A DNA stretch of 64,000 nucleotides, from positions 8,269,012 through 8,333,011 of the forward strand of contig OZ024809.1 in assembly GCA_964017045.1 (NCBI GenBank). Reading direction: 5' to 3'. This document shows positions 12,401 through 22,905 of the stretch, piece by piece. The translations under genes were made by a program, and so were the position numbers. This DNA comes from Omphiscola glabra. Its lineage: Eukaryota > Mollusca > Gastropoda > Lymnaeidae. The notes below the pieces were generated by a model. That model was not told where the DNA came from, did not search any database, and saw only the letters and a list, made by a program, of their open reading frames with translations. Each line of letters opens with the position of its first letter. The stretch's first letter is position 1.

Positions 12401-15400
12401 ATTAAAATAATTGATTGTTCCACAAAACTATACTAGGATTTATATTAAAAAAAATAGAGTTTCACAATTTTTAAAGAATTTCTATTCAAATAAACACATG
12501 TGTTTGTCTTAATAGAGATAATTATTATATTGTTATTAAGCTATCTATTTGTTTAAAGCTAAATTCTCTATATTTGTTATAATGGAAATTCTTATTATAG
12601 TCTGTTGTGAATCTGTCTGTTTGAATGGAAATAATTATTATATTTCTTATATTATACTATTTGTATAAATATAAAATTGTTTAGTATTAAATGTGGAACT
12701 ATTTATTTTAATAGAAATTCTTGTGCAATTGTGAAAAACTCGATTTCTTTTAATTCTTAAACTATTATTATGTGAAAATATATATATGTTTATTTTAATT
12801 GAAAATCTCATTTTATTGTTTTGGAACTGTCTGTTTTAATTGAGATAATTATTATATTGTAGTTAAACTATGCATTTGGTTAAAGTTAAATTCTCTATAT
12901 TTGTTTGAATATAATTTTTGTTCTATATTATGTTGAGAATTTATCTGTTTAAATTGAAATTCTTATTATATTTCCCTGGAACTATTTGTTTAGATGAAAT
13001 TGGATAGTACATTATTGAGGAACTATTTGTTTATTAAAATAGAAATGCTTATAAAATTGTTAAACTCTATTACTTTTAATATAAATTCTTATTATTTTGT
13101 TGTGGAACTATGTCTCATTTTAATTAAATTAACTAATTATAAGTGTGTTGGACTGTGACAAATCTTTAAAGTAGATTAATTAGACACACTTTGTTTAAAT
13201 AAAATAATTTACGTTTAGCTTTAATAATCATCATACTGCTACAAAAGTAAACGTTTCGTCAAATGCGTTCATCAGTACAAAAAAACAACATTCATATGGT
13301 ATAAATTAAATTTACATATTGTAGATATACTTGTATTGTACCTAAAAATGAAAGAAAAGAATAAGAGTGGGCGCCCACCCTTATTCTTTTCTTTCATTTT
13401 TAGGTACAATACATGTATATATTATGTAGATTTAATTTGTGCAATATGAATGTTTTGTTTTTTGTGCTGATTAAGGCATTATCTGAAACGTTTACATTTG
13501 TATTCTGTATGATGATTATTAAAGTTGAAAGTATATTGTTTTATTTACACAAATGTTTTGTGTCTGATAAATCTACTATGAAGCTTTATCACAATCCAAC
13601 ACTCATATATTTTGTTGATTATATTAAAATAATTGATTGTTCCACAAAACTATACTAGGATTTATATTAAAAAAAATAGAGTTTCACAATTTTTAAAGAA
13701 TTTCTATTCAAATAAACACATGTGTTTGTCTTAATAGAGATAATTATTATATTGTTATTAAGCTATCTATTTGTTTAAAGCTAAATTCTCTATATTTGTT
13801 ATAATGGAAATTCTTATTATAGTCTGTTGTGAATGTGTCTGTTTGAATGGAAATAATTATTATATTTCTTATATTATACTATTTGTATAAATATAAAATT
13901 GTTTAGTATTAAATGTGGAACTATTTATTGTAATAGAAATTCTTGTGCAATTGTGAAAAACTCGATTTCTTTTAATTCTTAAACTATTATTATGTGAAAA
14001 TATATATATGTTTGTTTTAATTGAAAATCTCATTTTATTGTTTTGGAACTGTCTGTTTTAATTGAGATAATTATTATATTGTAGTTAAACTATGCATTTG
14101 GTTAAAGTTAAATTCTCTATATTTGTTTGAATATAATTTTTGTTCTATATTATGTTGAGAATTTATCTGTTTAAATTGAAATTCTTATTATATTTCCCTG
14201 GAACTATTTGTTTAGATGAAATTGGATAGTACATTATTGAGGAACTATTTGTTTATTAAAATAGAAATGCTTATAAAATTGTTAAACTCTATTACTTTTA
14301 ATATAAATTCTTATTATTTTGTTGTGGAACTATGTCTCATTTTAATTAAATTAACTAATTATAAGTGTGTTGGACTGTGACAAATCTTTAAAGTAGATTA
14401 ATTAGACACACTTTGTTTAAATAAAATAATTTACGTTTAGCTTTAATAATCATCATACTGCTACAAAAGTAAACGTTTCGGCAAATGCGTTCATCAGTAC
14501 AAAAAAACAACATTCATATGGTATAAATTAAATTTACATATTGTAGATATACTTGTATTGTACCTAAAAATGAAAGAAAAGAATAAGAGTGGGCGCCCAC
14601 CCTTATTCTTTTCTTTCATTTTTAGGTACAATACATGTATATATTATGTAGATTTAATTTGTGCAATATGAATGTTTTGTTTTTTGTGCTGATTAAGGCA
14701 TTATCTGAAACGTTTACATTTGTATTCTGTATGATGATTATTAAAGTTGAAAGTATATTGTTTTATTTACACAAATGTTTTGTGTCTGATAAATCTACTA
14801 TGAAGCTTTATCACAATCCAACACTCATATATTTTGTTGATTATATTAAAATAATTGATTGTTCCACAAAACTATACTAGGATTTATATTAAAAAAAATA
14901 GAGTTTCACAATTTTTAAAGAATTTCTATTCAAATAAACACATGTGTTTGTCTTAATAGAGATAATTATTATATTGTTATTAAGCTATCTATTTGTTTAA
15001 AGCTAAATTCTCTATATTTGTTATAATGGAAATTCTTATTATAGTCTGTTGTGAATGTGTCTGTTTGAATGGAAATAATTATTATATTTCTTATATTATA
15101 CTATTTGTATAAATATAAAATTGTTTAGTATTAAATGTGGAACTATTTATTTTAATAGAAATTCTTGTGCAATTGTGAAAAACTCGATTTCTTTTAATTC
15201 TTATTATATTGTGGCGGAACTATGTATTATTTAGTAGAAATTCTTATGATATTGTTGTGAAACTATTTGTTTTAAAAGAATACTTGTTTCATTGCTGTTG
15301 AACTGTATTAACTATTATTATGTGAAAATATATATATGTTTGTTTTAATAGAAAATCTAATTTTATTGTTTTGGAACTGTCTGTTTTAATTGAGATAATT

Positions 15401-15870
15401 ATAATATTGTAGTTAAACTATGCATTTGGTTAAAGTTAAATTCTCTATATTTGTTTGAATAAATTTTTTGTTCTATATTATGTTGAGAATTTATCTGTTT
15501 AAATTGAAATTCTTATTATATTTCCGTGGAACTATTTGTTTAGATGAAATTGGATAGTACATTATTGTGGAACTATTTGTTTATTAAAATAGAAATGCTT
15601 ATAAAATTGTTAAACTCTATTGCTTTTAATATAAATTCTTATTATTTTGTTGTGGAACTATGTCTCATTTAAATTAAATTAACTAATTATAAGAGTGTTG
15701 GACTGTGACAAATCTTTAAAGTAGATTAATTAGACACACTTTGCATCATCATACTCCTACAAATGTAAATGTTTCGGCAAATGCCTTCATCAGTGCAAAA
15801 AAACAAAAGTTCATACATATGGTATAAATTAAATTTACATATTATAGATATACTTGTATCGTACCTATAT

Positions 15871-16135
15871 ATGAGTGGAACTATTTGTTTCTTTTAAGAC
15901 ACATATTATAATGATGTTGTGCCCTCACCCCCCCCCCCCCCTTTCCTGCTGCGGTTACAAAACTGTCATACTTTCCCTCCACCCCGGAGCCTGACTCTGT
16001 ATTTTTGGTAGCTGCAAGTATCGGTTGCTCTAATTATGAATTTTAGAGGGCCAACAGAACAAGTTAAAACACTTAATGCTTGGCACTTTATGTATTTTTA
16101 ATTTGATGCAAAATAAAAATTAAATAAAAATAATA
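15871..16135. other. Junction between satellite and Tigger element
   Basis: One satellite-like GTGGAACTATTTGTTT motif is followed by a C homopolymer near 15928-15942 and by sequence I do not recognise. No coding signal is seen. Confidence 0.5.
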
Positions 16136-17136
16136 CAGTGGAACCTCTCATAACGAGTAATTCGCATAAAGTGCAAAATTTTTTTTGAAGAAGTTGCTCC
16201 CTTAGCGAGCGACATTTCGCATAACGAGTGACGCAGATAGGGGAAGTCACTTTTTCTACAAAACGGTTACGTATTCTCGATGATGTTGAGAGGACCAGCA
16301 GGCTATTTCTAACTTTAAAAAGTTCTACACTAAAACAATCTTCGAGCGTTGTTTTGAAGTTACTGAAGAGACAAATCTCACTCTTAGAGAGTTTTGGAAA
16401 GATCATTTTCACATCGTTGCTTGCCTCAAGATGATTGACAAGGACCCTCATTTCTGCTTAGAAAAAACTTTGGCCAGAGAGTTTTGTTGAATGTGATTTT
16501 GAAACAGTACCTGTGGAGTCTACAGTTAACGAGATTGTGTCATTGGCCAATATCATGGGACTCGAGGTGGACAAAAACGATATTGAAGAGCTTGTGAAAA
16601 AGCACAGTCAAGAGTTGACCACTGAAGAGCTTATGGAGTTGCATCGTGTTTCATGGCAAGAAATTATGGAGGAGGAAGTAGCAGAGCAACAATCTTCTTG
16701 CGCAATAAGAGAAATGCTGAAAGCATGAGTAACTGTTGCATCGTACATTGAGAAGCATCACCCTAATAAGGAGGTGGCTATTCGTGCTACAAATTTATTC
16801 AATGATAATGCTGTGACACATTTTCGTCAAATTCTGAAGCATCGGCAAAAACTAATGTCTTTAGACAGCTTTCTAGTTAAAAAAGATAATTTCATATTTT
16901 TATTTACGTTCTTTGTTTCAAATCTAAATTGTATTCCAAGTTGTTACACTCTTTAACAATGCATAAGTAATTTTATTTTAATAAATGTTAATAAAAACTT
17001 TTGAAAATTAGTAATTTTTTCAGCATGGAACGCATTATCATATTTTACATTGATTTGTATGGGAAAAATTGTTTCGTATAACGAGTGTTTTGCTTAACGA
17101 GTGATACTCTGGAACGAATTATGAGAGGTTCCACTG
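16136..17136 (+). mobile_element. Tigger/pogo-family DNA transposon, degenerate, about 1.0 kb
   Basis: The element starts with CAGTGGAACCTCTCATAACG and ends with the reverse complement ATGAGAGGTTCCACTG. It is flanked on both sides by TA (16134-16135 and 17137-17138), the target duplication expected of Tc1/mariner-superfamily elements. Subterminal motifs of the type ATAACGAGT recur at both ends, as in Tigger elements. Inside lies part of a Tigger transposase C-terminal region with stops and frameshifts. At 1.0 kb it is well short of an autonomous Tigger (typically about 2.4 kb), so it is an internally deleted, inactive copy. Confidence 0.9.
16368..16890 (+). pseudogene. Tigger transposase C-terminal remnant
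   Basis: Several plus-strand frame segments in order match the conserved C-terminal part of Tigger transposases: a LREFWKDHFHI-like block (about 16390-16425), a block with VNEIVSLANIMGLEVDKNDI and ELTTEELMELH (16520-16650), and a final block with FNDNAVTHFRQILKHRQK (16795-16855) ending near SLDSFLVK. The reading frame is broken between blocks, including a stop after residue 71 of the 16513 frame. The N-terminal DNA-binding domains and most of the DDE catalytic core are absent. The block assignments rest on my memory of the family. Confidence 0.8.
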
Positions 17137-17229
17137 TATATTAATTTTACAAATGAATTTATTTATTATAAAATATCTCGTTTAATTATGATTAGGCGGG
17201 AGGGGGGTAGAAAAATTCTATCGGCGTCT

Positions 17230-17726
17230 TTAGTCTTAAAAAAAATTAGTCTTTGACAATATTGAGTCTTTTGGAATGTTTAATCTTTGGAAATACTGTG
17301 TATTTAGGTATATTGATTCTTTTGGGAACATTTGGTATATGAATATAGATTCTTTTGAAATATTAATTATTGGGAATTTAGCCTTTGAGAATATTTAGTC
17401 TTTAAAAATATTGATTGTTTTGCATTAAATGGAAAAATGTTGTCTTTGAGAATATTGTTTCTTTAGGAAAATTGAGTCTTTGTGAATTTTAATTCTTTTG
17501 GTACATTTTGTTTCTGAGAACATATTTTCTGTGTAAACATTGAGTCTTTAGGAATATTTAGTCTGTGTGAATAGTGCATTTTTGACAATATTGAGTCTTT
17601 GGGAATATTTAGTCTGTGTGAATAGTGCATTTTTGACAATATTGAGTCTTTGCGAATATTTAGTCTGTGTGAATAGTGCATTTTTGACAATATTGAGTCT
17701 TTGGGACTATTTAGTCTGTGTGAATA
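17230..17726. repeat. 51 bp minisatellite, left part
   Basis: Units such as TTGAGTCTTTGGGAATATTT followed by AGTCTGTGTGAATAGTGCAT recur at 17591, 17642 and 17693 with an exact 51 bp spacing. Copies towards the left edge (17230-17560) are shorter and strongly diverged, the usual edge decay. The array is interrupted at 17727 by a Tigger-like insertion and resumes at 18285. Confidence 0.9.
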
Positions 17727-18284
17727 CACCTATACCTCGCTATACGGCCGCTCTTTATACGGCATTTCGCTTTAGGGCCAACTTTAAATTATGGCACTTT
17801 TCCGGTTTACGGCCCACGATGTTTCATTATACGGCCAATAGATATCCTCTCTTTAGTTTCAGCTTCTCCCCTTAGGCGGCTCTGCTTTAGTAGTCTGCCT
17901 ATTTCCTGTGCTATCCCACCTTATTCATATCCTGTGACTCAGTAAGTTGACGTGTTTGTTTCTGTTTTGTTTGTTTGGATTAATTGGTGAATTTTATTTT
18001 ATGTATAAATATGTGCATATGATTTCTTTTGTTTTTTAATTTATATGTTGTTTTTTTTTAAATTTCTGTTTACTATTACAATGTTTTGTACTTTTATTTT
18101 TATAGGAAATGAAAAGAATAAAATGATGTATGAACTAACGACTATATTATTTTATACAAAAATTGGAACAGATCAAATTAAATTTGTATGGGTTTATATC
18201 AAAATTATTGATTCATTATACGGCTTTTCGCTTTACGGTCAACTTTTACGGAACGTATTTAGGCCTTAAAGCGAGGTATGGGTG
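17727..18284. mobile_element. Second Tigger/pogo-like miniature element, 558 bp
   Basis: The left end CACCTATACCTCGCTATACG and the right end GCGAGGTATGGGTG are imperfect inverted repeats flanked by TA at 17725-17726 and 18285-18286. Subterminal ATACGGC and TTTCGCTTTA motifs recur at both ends. Removing the element and one TA restores the 51 bp unit GTGTGAATAGTGCATTTT, so the pre-insertion site can be read in neighbouring units. No transposase blocks are recognisable inside. Confidence 0.88.
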
Positions 18285-18450
18285 TAGTGCATTTTGACAA
18301 TATTGAGTCTTTAGGAATATTTAGTCTGTGTGACAATATTAAGTCCTTGGGAATATTTAGTCTGTGGGACTATTGAGACTTTGGGACTATTGAGTCTTTA
18401 AGAATATATTTGTTTAGTGGAGTGTTTAGGAATATGGAAACTGAAAACCT
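18285..18450. repeat. 51 bp minisatellite, right part
   Basis: This continues the array interrupted by the Tigger-like insertion. TAGTGCATTTTGACAATATT is followed by GAGTCTTTAGGAATATTTAG, then increasingly diverged copies to about 18430. Confidence 0.85.
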
Positions 18451-18583
18451 TGAATTAATGTGTAAAAAAAATGACTGTCTTTAAGTTGTGGAGGTTTTCT
18501 TTGGCCACATATGTTTTGACTACGATGAGTTTGATCCAGTAGCATCTCATTGTTATTTTAAGTATATTTCGTTTTAGCTGCAA

Positions 18584-19000
18584 GGTTGGCTAGGAAGATT
18601 ACCTACTCCATACATACAATGTCTCTGACTCCAATCCATAATATGTTTCTGACTCCATCCACACAATGTCTCTGACTCCAATCCATAATACGTTTCTGAC
18701 TCCATCCATACAATGTCTCTGATTCCATCCATACAACGTCTCTGACTCCATCCATGCAATGTCTCTAGCTCTATACATTCAATGTCTGATGCCTCTTACT
18801 CTAATCATACAATTTCTCTGACTCCGTACGCACAAAGACTTTGACTACAAGCATACAATGTCTATGTATCCATCCTTACAATGTCTCTGACGCCATGTAT
18901 ACAATCATTCATACAATGTCTCTGACTCCATGCTAATATCTTTGACACCATGTAAATGTCTCTGACTCCATCCATACAATGTCTCTGACTTCAGTTTCAT
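18584..19000. repeat. 22-23 bp minisatellite
   Basis: About 18 copies of TCCATACAATGTCTCTGACT-type units occur, with many substitutions and irregular lengths towards the right. Imperfect dimer structure (AATCCATAAT alternating with CATCCATACA) is visible at 18590-18700. Confidence 0.9.
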
Positions 19001-19017
19001 CCCAATCGTATTAGTAA

Positions 19018-19175
19018 CAGACCTGTTTACCCCCCGAACTCTTAAAATCGTACAACATCATCACAAAATCATTCAATATATTATTTTAATAGAAAAAATA
19101 AACATACCGTATATATAATGTATACACCTGAATATCGTACAGTGTACGCCAAAATCGTAAGAGTAAACAGGTCTG
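19018..19175. mobile_element. 158 bp MITE with 13 bp terminal inverted repeats
   Basis: The left end CAGACCTGTTTAC and right end GTAAACAGGTCTG are exact inverted repeats. The similarity continues inward (TCTTAAAATCGTAC against TCTTACGATTTTGG). Both sides are flanked by TAGTAA (19012-19017 and 19176-19181), a plausible 6 bp target duplication. There is no coding capacity, and I do not assign a superfamily. Confidence 0.75.
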
Positions 19176-19295
19176 TAGTAATCATGCAGCTCCTGGGGGG
19201 AAAACACCATCTTCACAACTACAATCCGAATTCAATTCCCAGGAAAGACGAAAAAAAAAAAACAACATACATGATAAGAATAACTGCGTCAAATG

Positions 19296-19715
19296 CAGAG
19301 TCATTGCAGAGCTAAAGGAGCCATTGCAGAGTTAGCAGAGCTAAAGGAACCATTGCAGCGTTAACAGACCCTTTGCAGAGCTAAATGAGCCATTGCAGAG
19401 CTAACAGAGACTTTGCAGAGCTAAAGGAGCCATTGCAGAGCTAACAGAGCCTTTGCAGAGCTAACAGAGACATTGCAGAGCTAACAGAGCCATTGCAGAG
19501 CTAACAGAGTCAGTGCAGAGCTAACAGAGTCAGTGCAGAGCTAACAGCCATTGAAGAGCTAATAGAGCCTTTGCAGAGCTAACAGATACATTACAGAGCC
19601 TTTGCAGAGTCAACAGAGCCATTGCAGAGCTAACAGAGCCATTGCAGTGCTAACAGGGACATTACAGAGATAAAGTAGCCAGTGCAAAGCTAACATAGCC
19701 ATTGCAGAAACCAGA
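19296..19715. repeat. About 20 bp minisatellite (CAGAGCTAACAGAGCCATTG)
   Basis: Roughly 19 copies are visible, with substitutions (AACAGAG/AAAGGAG, CATTG/CTTTG/CAGTG) and small indels. The low identity between copies suggests an old array. Confidence 0.9.
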
Positions 19716-19836
19716 TTAAACTTTTACGAGAGTTAAAATGTTGTGTAAGAGCACTTTACCAAGAGTAGTCTCTCCTTATGCTATGATAAGTACTTTTGTG
19801 GCGTAGCCAGGGTTGGTGTCCCCCGGTTCGTGAAGA

Positions 19837-20336
19837 GGTCGTTCGCAAATTACGTCACGCTCAGGGGAGAGGGGGGGTCGAGAATTTGTGGCACTTTCTT
19901 ACAGGGGCGAGGGTGGGTAAAAAATGTGTGACGTCACACATTTAAAATATATTTTTTAAAATCTAAACTATTCAATGAATTTTAAAAACATTAATTTGAG
20001 GTCGAATTTGCCTCAGGTATAATAAGTAGCCTACCATGAAACTCATATCGAGAAGTGACTCAAAAAATGTTGTGGCCATTTTACATTCGGCTCGGGGAGG
20101 ACTTGGTTGTTTAACGTCACAGTTTTTTTTTTTATAATACAACTTCATCCATTTTGGGAAAATGTTAAAGAATAAAATAAAATCTTAGTTTAGCTATGAA
20201 CATTTTAAGTATGTTTTGATTTTTTTTTAGGTGTGACGTGACACTAAAAGGGTGGGGAGAGGGGTCAAGAAATTTTGACAGTGGGGTAGGGGTTCTAAAT
20301 AGGTCATTTTTTGCGTGACGAAATTTACGAACGCCC
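19837..20336. mobile_element. 500 bp long-TIR miniature element, copy 1
   Basis: The left end GGTCGTTCGCAAATTACGTC and the complement of the right end, GGGCGTTCGTAAATTTCGTC, match closely. G-rich subterminal blocks with TGTGACGTCA or GTGACGTGACACTAA motifs follow on both sides. The interior (AACATTAATTTGAGGTCGAA, CATTTTACATTCGGCTCG, GGGAAAATGTTAAA) is shared with the copy at 32735-33284. The target duplication is unclear. Flanking sequence (GGCGTAGCCAGGG at 19800, AGGGTGTCACAACCCCC at 20347) looks like a different hAT-type element into which this one may have jumped. Confidence 0.8.
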
Positions 20337-20567
20337 TCTGACTTCAGGGTGTCACAACCCCCCCCCCCCCCCCAAAAAAAAATGTCTGGGTCCATTTTGA
20401 ATAATGATATTCGGATGTCATTTGTGGTAGTTTATTTCAGTTAAACTGAAGAATTAGGTATACAAACATATAGTTCATCCAATTATCTTTCATTTGATAC
20501 CTCATTTTGTCTTACAAACCCAACAATAATATTTTTAATAGTTTTTTAATCCCAACCTCTCACTTCT

Positions 20568-20581
20568 GGTACCCGGGTACC
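20568..20581. repeat. 14 bp perfect palindrome
   Basis: GGTACCCGGGTACC reads identically on both strands. Its role is unknown; it may be chance or a transposon end. Confidence 0.4.
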
Positions 20582-20640
20582 AATAGCCACTTCGGATGTC
20601 AACGCATCTGGCATAGCTGGCCTTATGCCTTACACTACAC

Positions 20641-20850
20641 CAGTGGTCGATAAATCGCTCCTCGCGAGCCGCATGCGGCTCTTAAGTGACATGAGTGCGG
20701 CTCGTCCAACCGGCCACAAATCGGTTTTGACTCGGAAAAACATGGTTATTGACAGGTTCTTGAAAAGAAATTGGGCTCTCAATTTATTTTTAATCGTCCT
20801 GCTGCTGATATTTGGCTCTTTTGACTAATAAATGCGTTTGCCGACCACTG
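20641..20850. mobile_element. hAT-type miniature element, 210 bp
   Basis: The element starts CAGTGGTCGATAAA and ends TTTGCCGACCACTG, with a GCGAGCCGCATGCGGCTCTT block near the left end and TTTGGCTCTTTTGACTAATA near the right. This is the typical CAGTGGTCGGCAAAC-type hAT end structure. The flanking 8 bp (CACTACAC and CCTAAAAC) match poorly, so the target duplication is not confirmed. No transposase is present. Confidence 0.72.
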
Positions 20851-21023
20851 CCTAAAACAGTAGGCTACGCTGTGGAGAGGTTTTTATTTTTGTCATTCTT
20901 ATTTCCTTTGTAATTTTCCGTTGTCATTCCCTCGGGAGGAAATACTTAAAACATGTCAAATGCTGTCATGGTGGACAAAATATTTGAATTATTATCTTTC
21001 TATTTCCACGAGATCGCTTAGTT

Positions 21024-21223
21024 CAGCGGTTCTCAACCTGTGGGTCGCGACCCCTATGGGGGTCGAACGACCCTTTCCCAGGGGTCGCCCAAGACCATCG
21101 AAAAACACATATACTCTACAGGGATATATTAGAAGCAACAAAAATAATTTTGTGGGTGGGGGTCGACACAACACGAGGAACTGTATTAAAAGGTCGCGAC
21201 ATTAGGAAGGTTGAGAACCACTG
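21024..21223. mobile_element. SPIN-like hAT miniature element, copy A
   Basis: The ends are CAGCGGTTCTCAACCTGTGG and GGAAGGTTGAGAACCACTG. Diagnostic interior blocks are GGGTCGCGACCCC, CAGGGGTCGCC, AAAATAATTTTGTGG and GAGGAACTGTATTAAA. These match my recollection of SPIN (Space Invaders) end sequences joined with the middle deleted. CTTAGTT occurs just left of the element and again two bases beyond its right end, consistent with an 8 bp hAT target duplication plus a small change. Confidence 0.85.
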
Positions 21224-21509
21224 GTCCTTAGTTCTTCTTAGCAACGGTAAATTGTGGGTAAACTTTCAAATTTTCAGCATGAAAAGCTTTAAATAGGGAA
21301 CACATCGAACCAACGTAAAGCCGTGATTATCTTTATAATATCACAACACGGAGAAACGGTGATGCCGTTTTTACGAAGTTCAAGGGCAAAAATCTTGTAA
21401 ACTCGCAAACAGAAATCGTAAAGAAATTTCGCAGCTATTTCCCTTGTCCAAATTTGAATTCAGTCTTGACATTTTTACTATATTTGTGATTGACAAAATA
21501 GTGGGTAAG

Positions 21510-21990
21510 GGAAAAAAGGGGGTGGGGGTAAAGAGTGGGGTAAGGGAAGAGGGGGGTGAAGGGTGGGGTGAGGGAAGAGAAGAGGGTTAAAAGAGTGGAG
21601 TAAGGGAAGAGAGGGGGATTGAAAGAGTGGGGGGAGGGAAGAGAGGGGGGTTAAAAGGGGGGGTGAGGGAAGAGAAGGGGGTTAAAAGAGTGGAGTAAGG
21701 GAAGAGAGGGGGATTGAAAGAGAGGGGGAAGGGAAGAGAGGGGGGTTAAAAGGGTGGGGTGAGGGAAGAGAAGGGGGTTAAAAGGGTGGGGGAAGGGAAG
21801 AGAGGGGGGTTAAAAGGGTGGGGGAAGGGAAGAGAGGGGGATTGAAAGAGTGGGGGAAGGGAAGAGAGGGGGGTTAAAAGGGTGGGGGAAGGGAAGAGAG
21901 GGGGGTTAAAAGGGTGGGGGAAGGGAAGAGAGGGGGGTTAAAAGGGTGGGGTAAGGGAAGAGAGGGGGGTTAAAAGGGTGGGGTAAGGGA
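21510..21990. repeat. G-rich 32 bp minisatellite
   Basis: TTAAAAGGGTGGGGGAAGGG followed by AAGAGAGGGGGG recurs with 32 bp spacing (for example 21874, 21906 and 21938), about 15 copies. An alternative unit has ATTGAAAGAG in place of TTAAAAGGG. Runs of G in threes to sixes, closely spaced, make the plus strand G-quadruplex prone. Confidence 0.92.
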
Positions 21991-22324
21991 GGTGAGGTGA
22001 GTGTCGTTGAAGACAGCGTTTTCCAAACATTTTTTTTTACTGACCGGGTAACCGATTTTTAAAATCTTTTTTCTGCGACCAAGTAATTTTGCTTTCACAG
22101 CATTTGGGATATGCTGGTTTAGGACACTACTCTGTCCATTAGTTCTCTCACTTGTGACTTATCTCTGTCGTTTGACCGTTTTGACTACTGCTAGTGACCT
22201 AATATCGCTTCTTCTGCCTACCCCACCCCCTTTAAAAAAAAAAAAAAAACTTTATTTTTACGATGCCTTGTGATTGTATGATCGTTTCAGAGACCTTTAA
22301 GAAGACATATCCCTTTATAATAAG

Positions 22325-22905
22325 AGTCAGTAGGTGACCTGGTGGACACAGTCAGTAGGTGACCTGCTGGACACACAGTCAGTGTGTTTGATCTACTAAT
22401 ACTAATAAATATTCTTTATCAAATTGGTGCTATAGGTTGCAAATTGGTGCTATAGGTTGCAAATTGGTGCTATAGGTTGCAAATTGGTGCTATAGGTTGC
22501 AAATTGGTGCTATAGGTTGTGCTCTGTGGTGTGTTAGGAAGTAAAGAAGGGGTGGCTTATATGGAGAGTTGTCCTTTCTTAGTGGGGGAATAAAGTCTCG
22601 CCCCCTCCCCCCCACGCCCTGGGTGGCACTAACCCTAGGCACGACACTCTGCTCTGCTCTTGGTTTTTCAATGTTTTCTGCTCTGAGTTCTACTCTTTGT
22701 TCCGCTTTCAGTCAGTTGGTCACTGTGCTGCCACACAGTCAGTAGGTCACCGCGCAGCCACACAGTCAGTAGGTCATCTGGTGCAGACAGTCAGTTGGTG
22801 AAGTGGTGGACACACAGTCAGTAGGGTCACCTGGTGGACACTGGACACTCAGTGAGTAGGTCACCGTGCAGCCACACAGTCAGTAGGTCACCTGGTGGAC
22901 AGTGT
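22325..22905. repeat. Composite repeats: CAGTCAGTAGGT units and a 20 bp x5 block
   Basis: Units of the type CACAGTCAGTAGGTCACCTG occur at 22325-22385 and 22735-22905. Between them lie five 20 bp copies of AAATTGGTGCTATAGGTTGC at 22421-22520, the last with one change. Confidence 0.88.
22586..22650 (-). mobile_element. Fragment of a hAT-like element, copy 1
   Basis: AGTGGGGGAATAAAGTCTCG, C-rich sequence, then CCTGGGTGGCACTAACCCTA. The same blocks recur at 23022-23087, and in reverse orientation at 41333-41400 (GGGGTTAGTGCCACCC). No full termini are visible. Confidence 0.5.

Larger units (their letters stand above)
1..15870. repeat. Satellite array, 1.22-1.33 kb unit, about 12 copies
   Basis: The same AT-rich unit recurs head to tail. 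A landmark just after the palindrome centre recurs at 462, 1681, 3009, 4333, 5661, 6986, 8314, 9536, 10863, 12191, 13413 and 14635, giving spacings of either about 1222 or about 1327 bp. Short units lack about 106 bp near 1030, 8880, 12765 and 13980. The window opens inside a unit, so the array extends to the left. The right edge falls in a decayed unit that stops at the palindrome near 15870. Outside the inverted repeat the unit is built from degenerate copies of a roughly 40-50 bp motif containing GGAACTATTTGTTT and AAATTCTTATTATATT. An 81-codon open frame recurs in each unit, but it lies inside one inverted-repeat arm, has no recognisable domain and is best read as a by-product of unit homogenisation. 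Confidence 0.97.
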
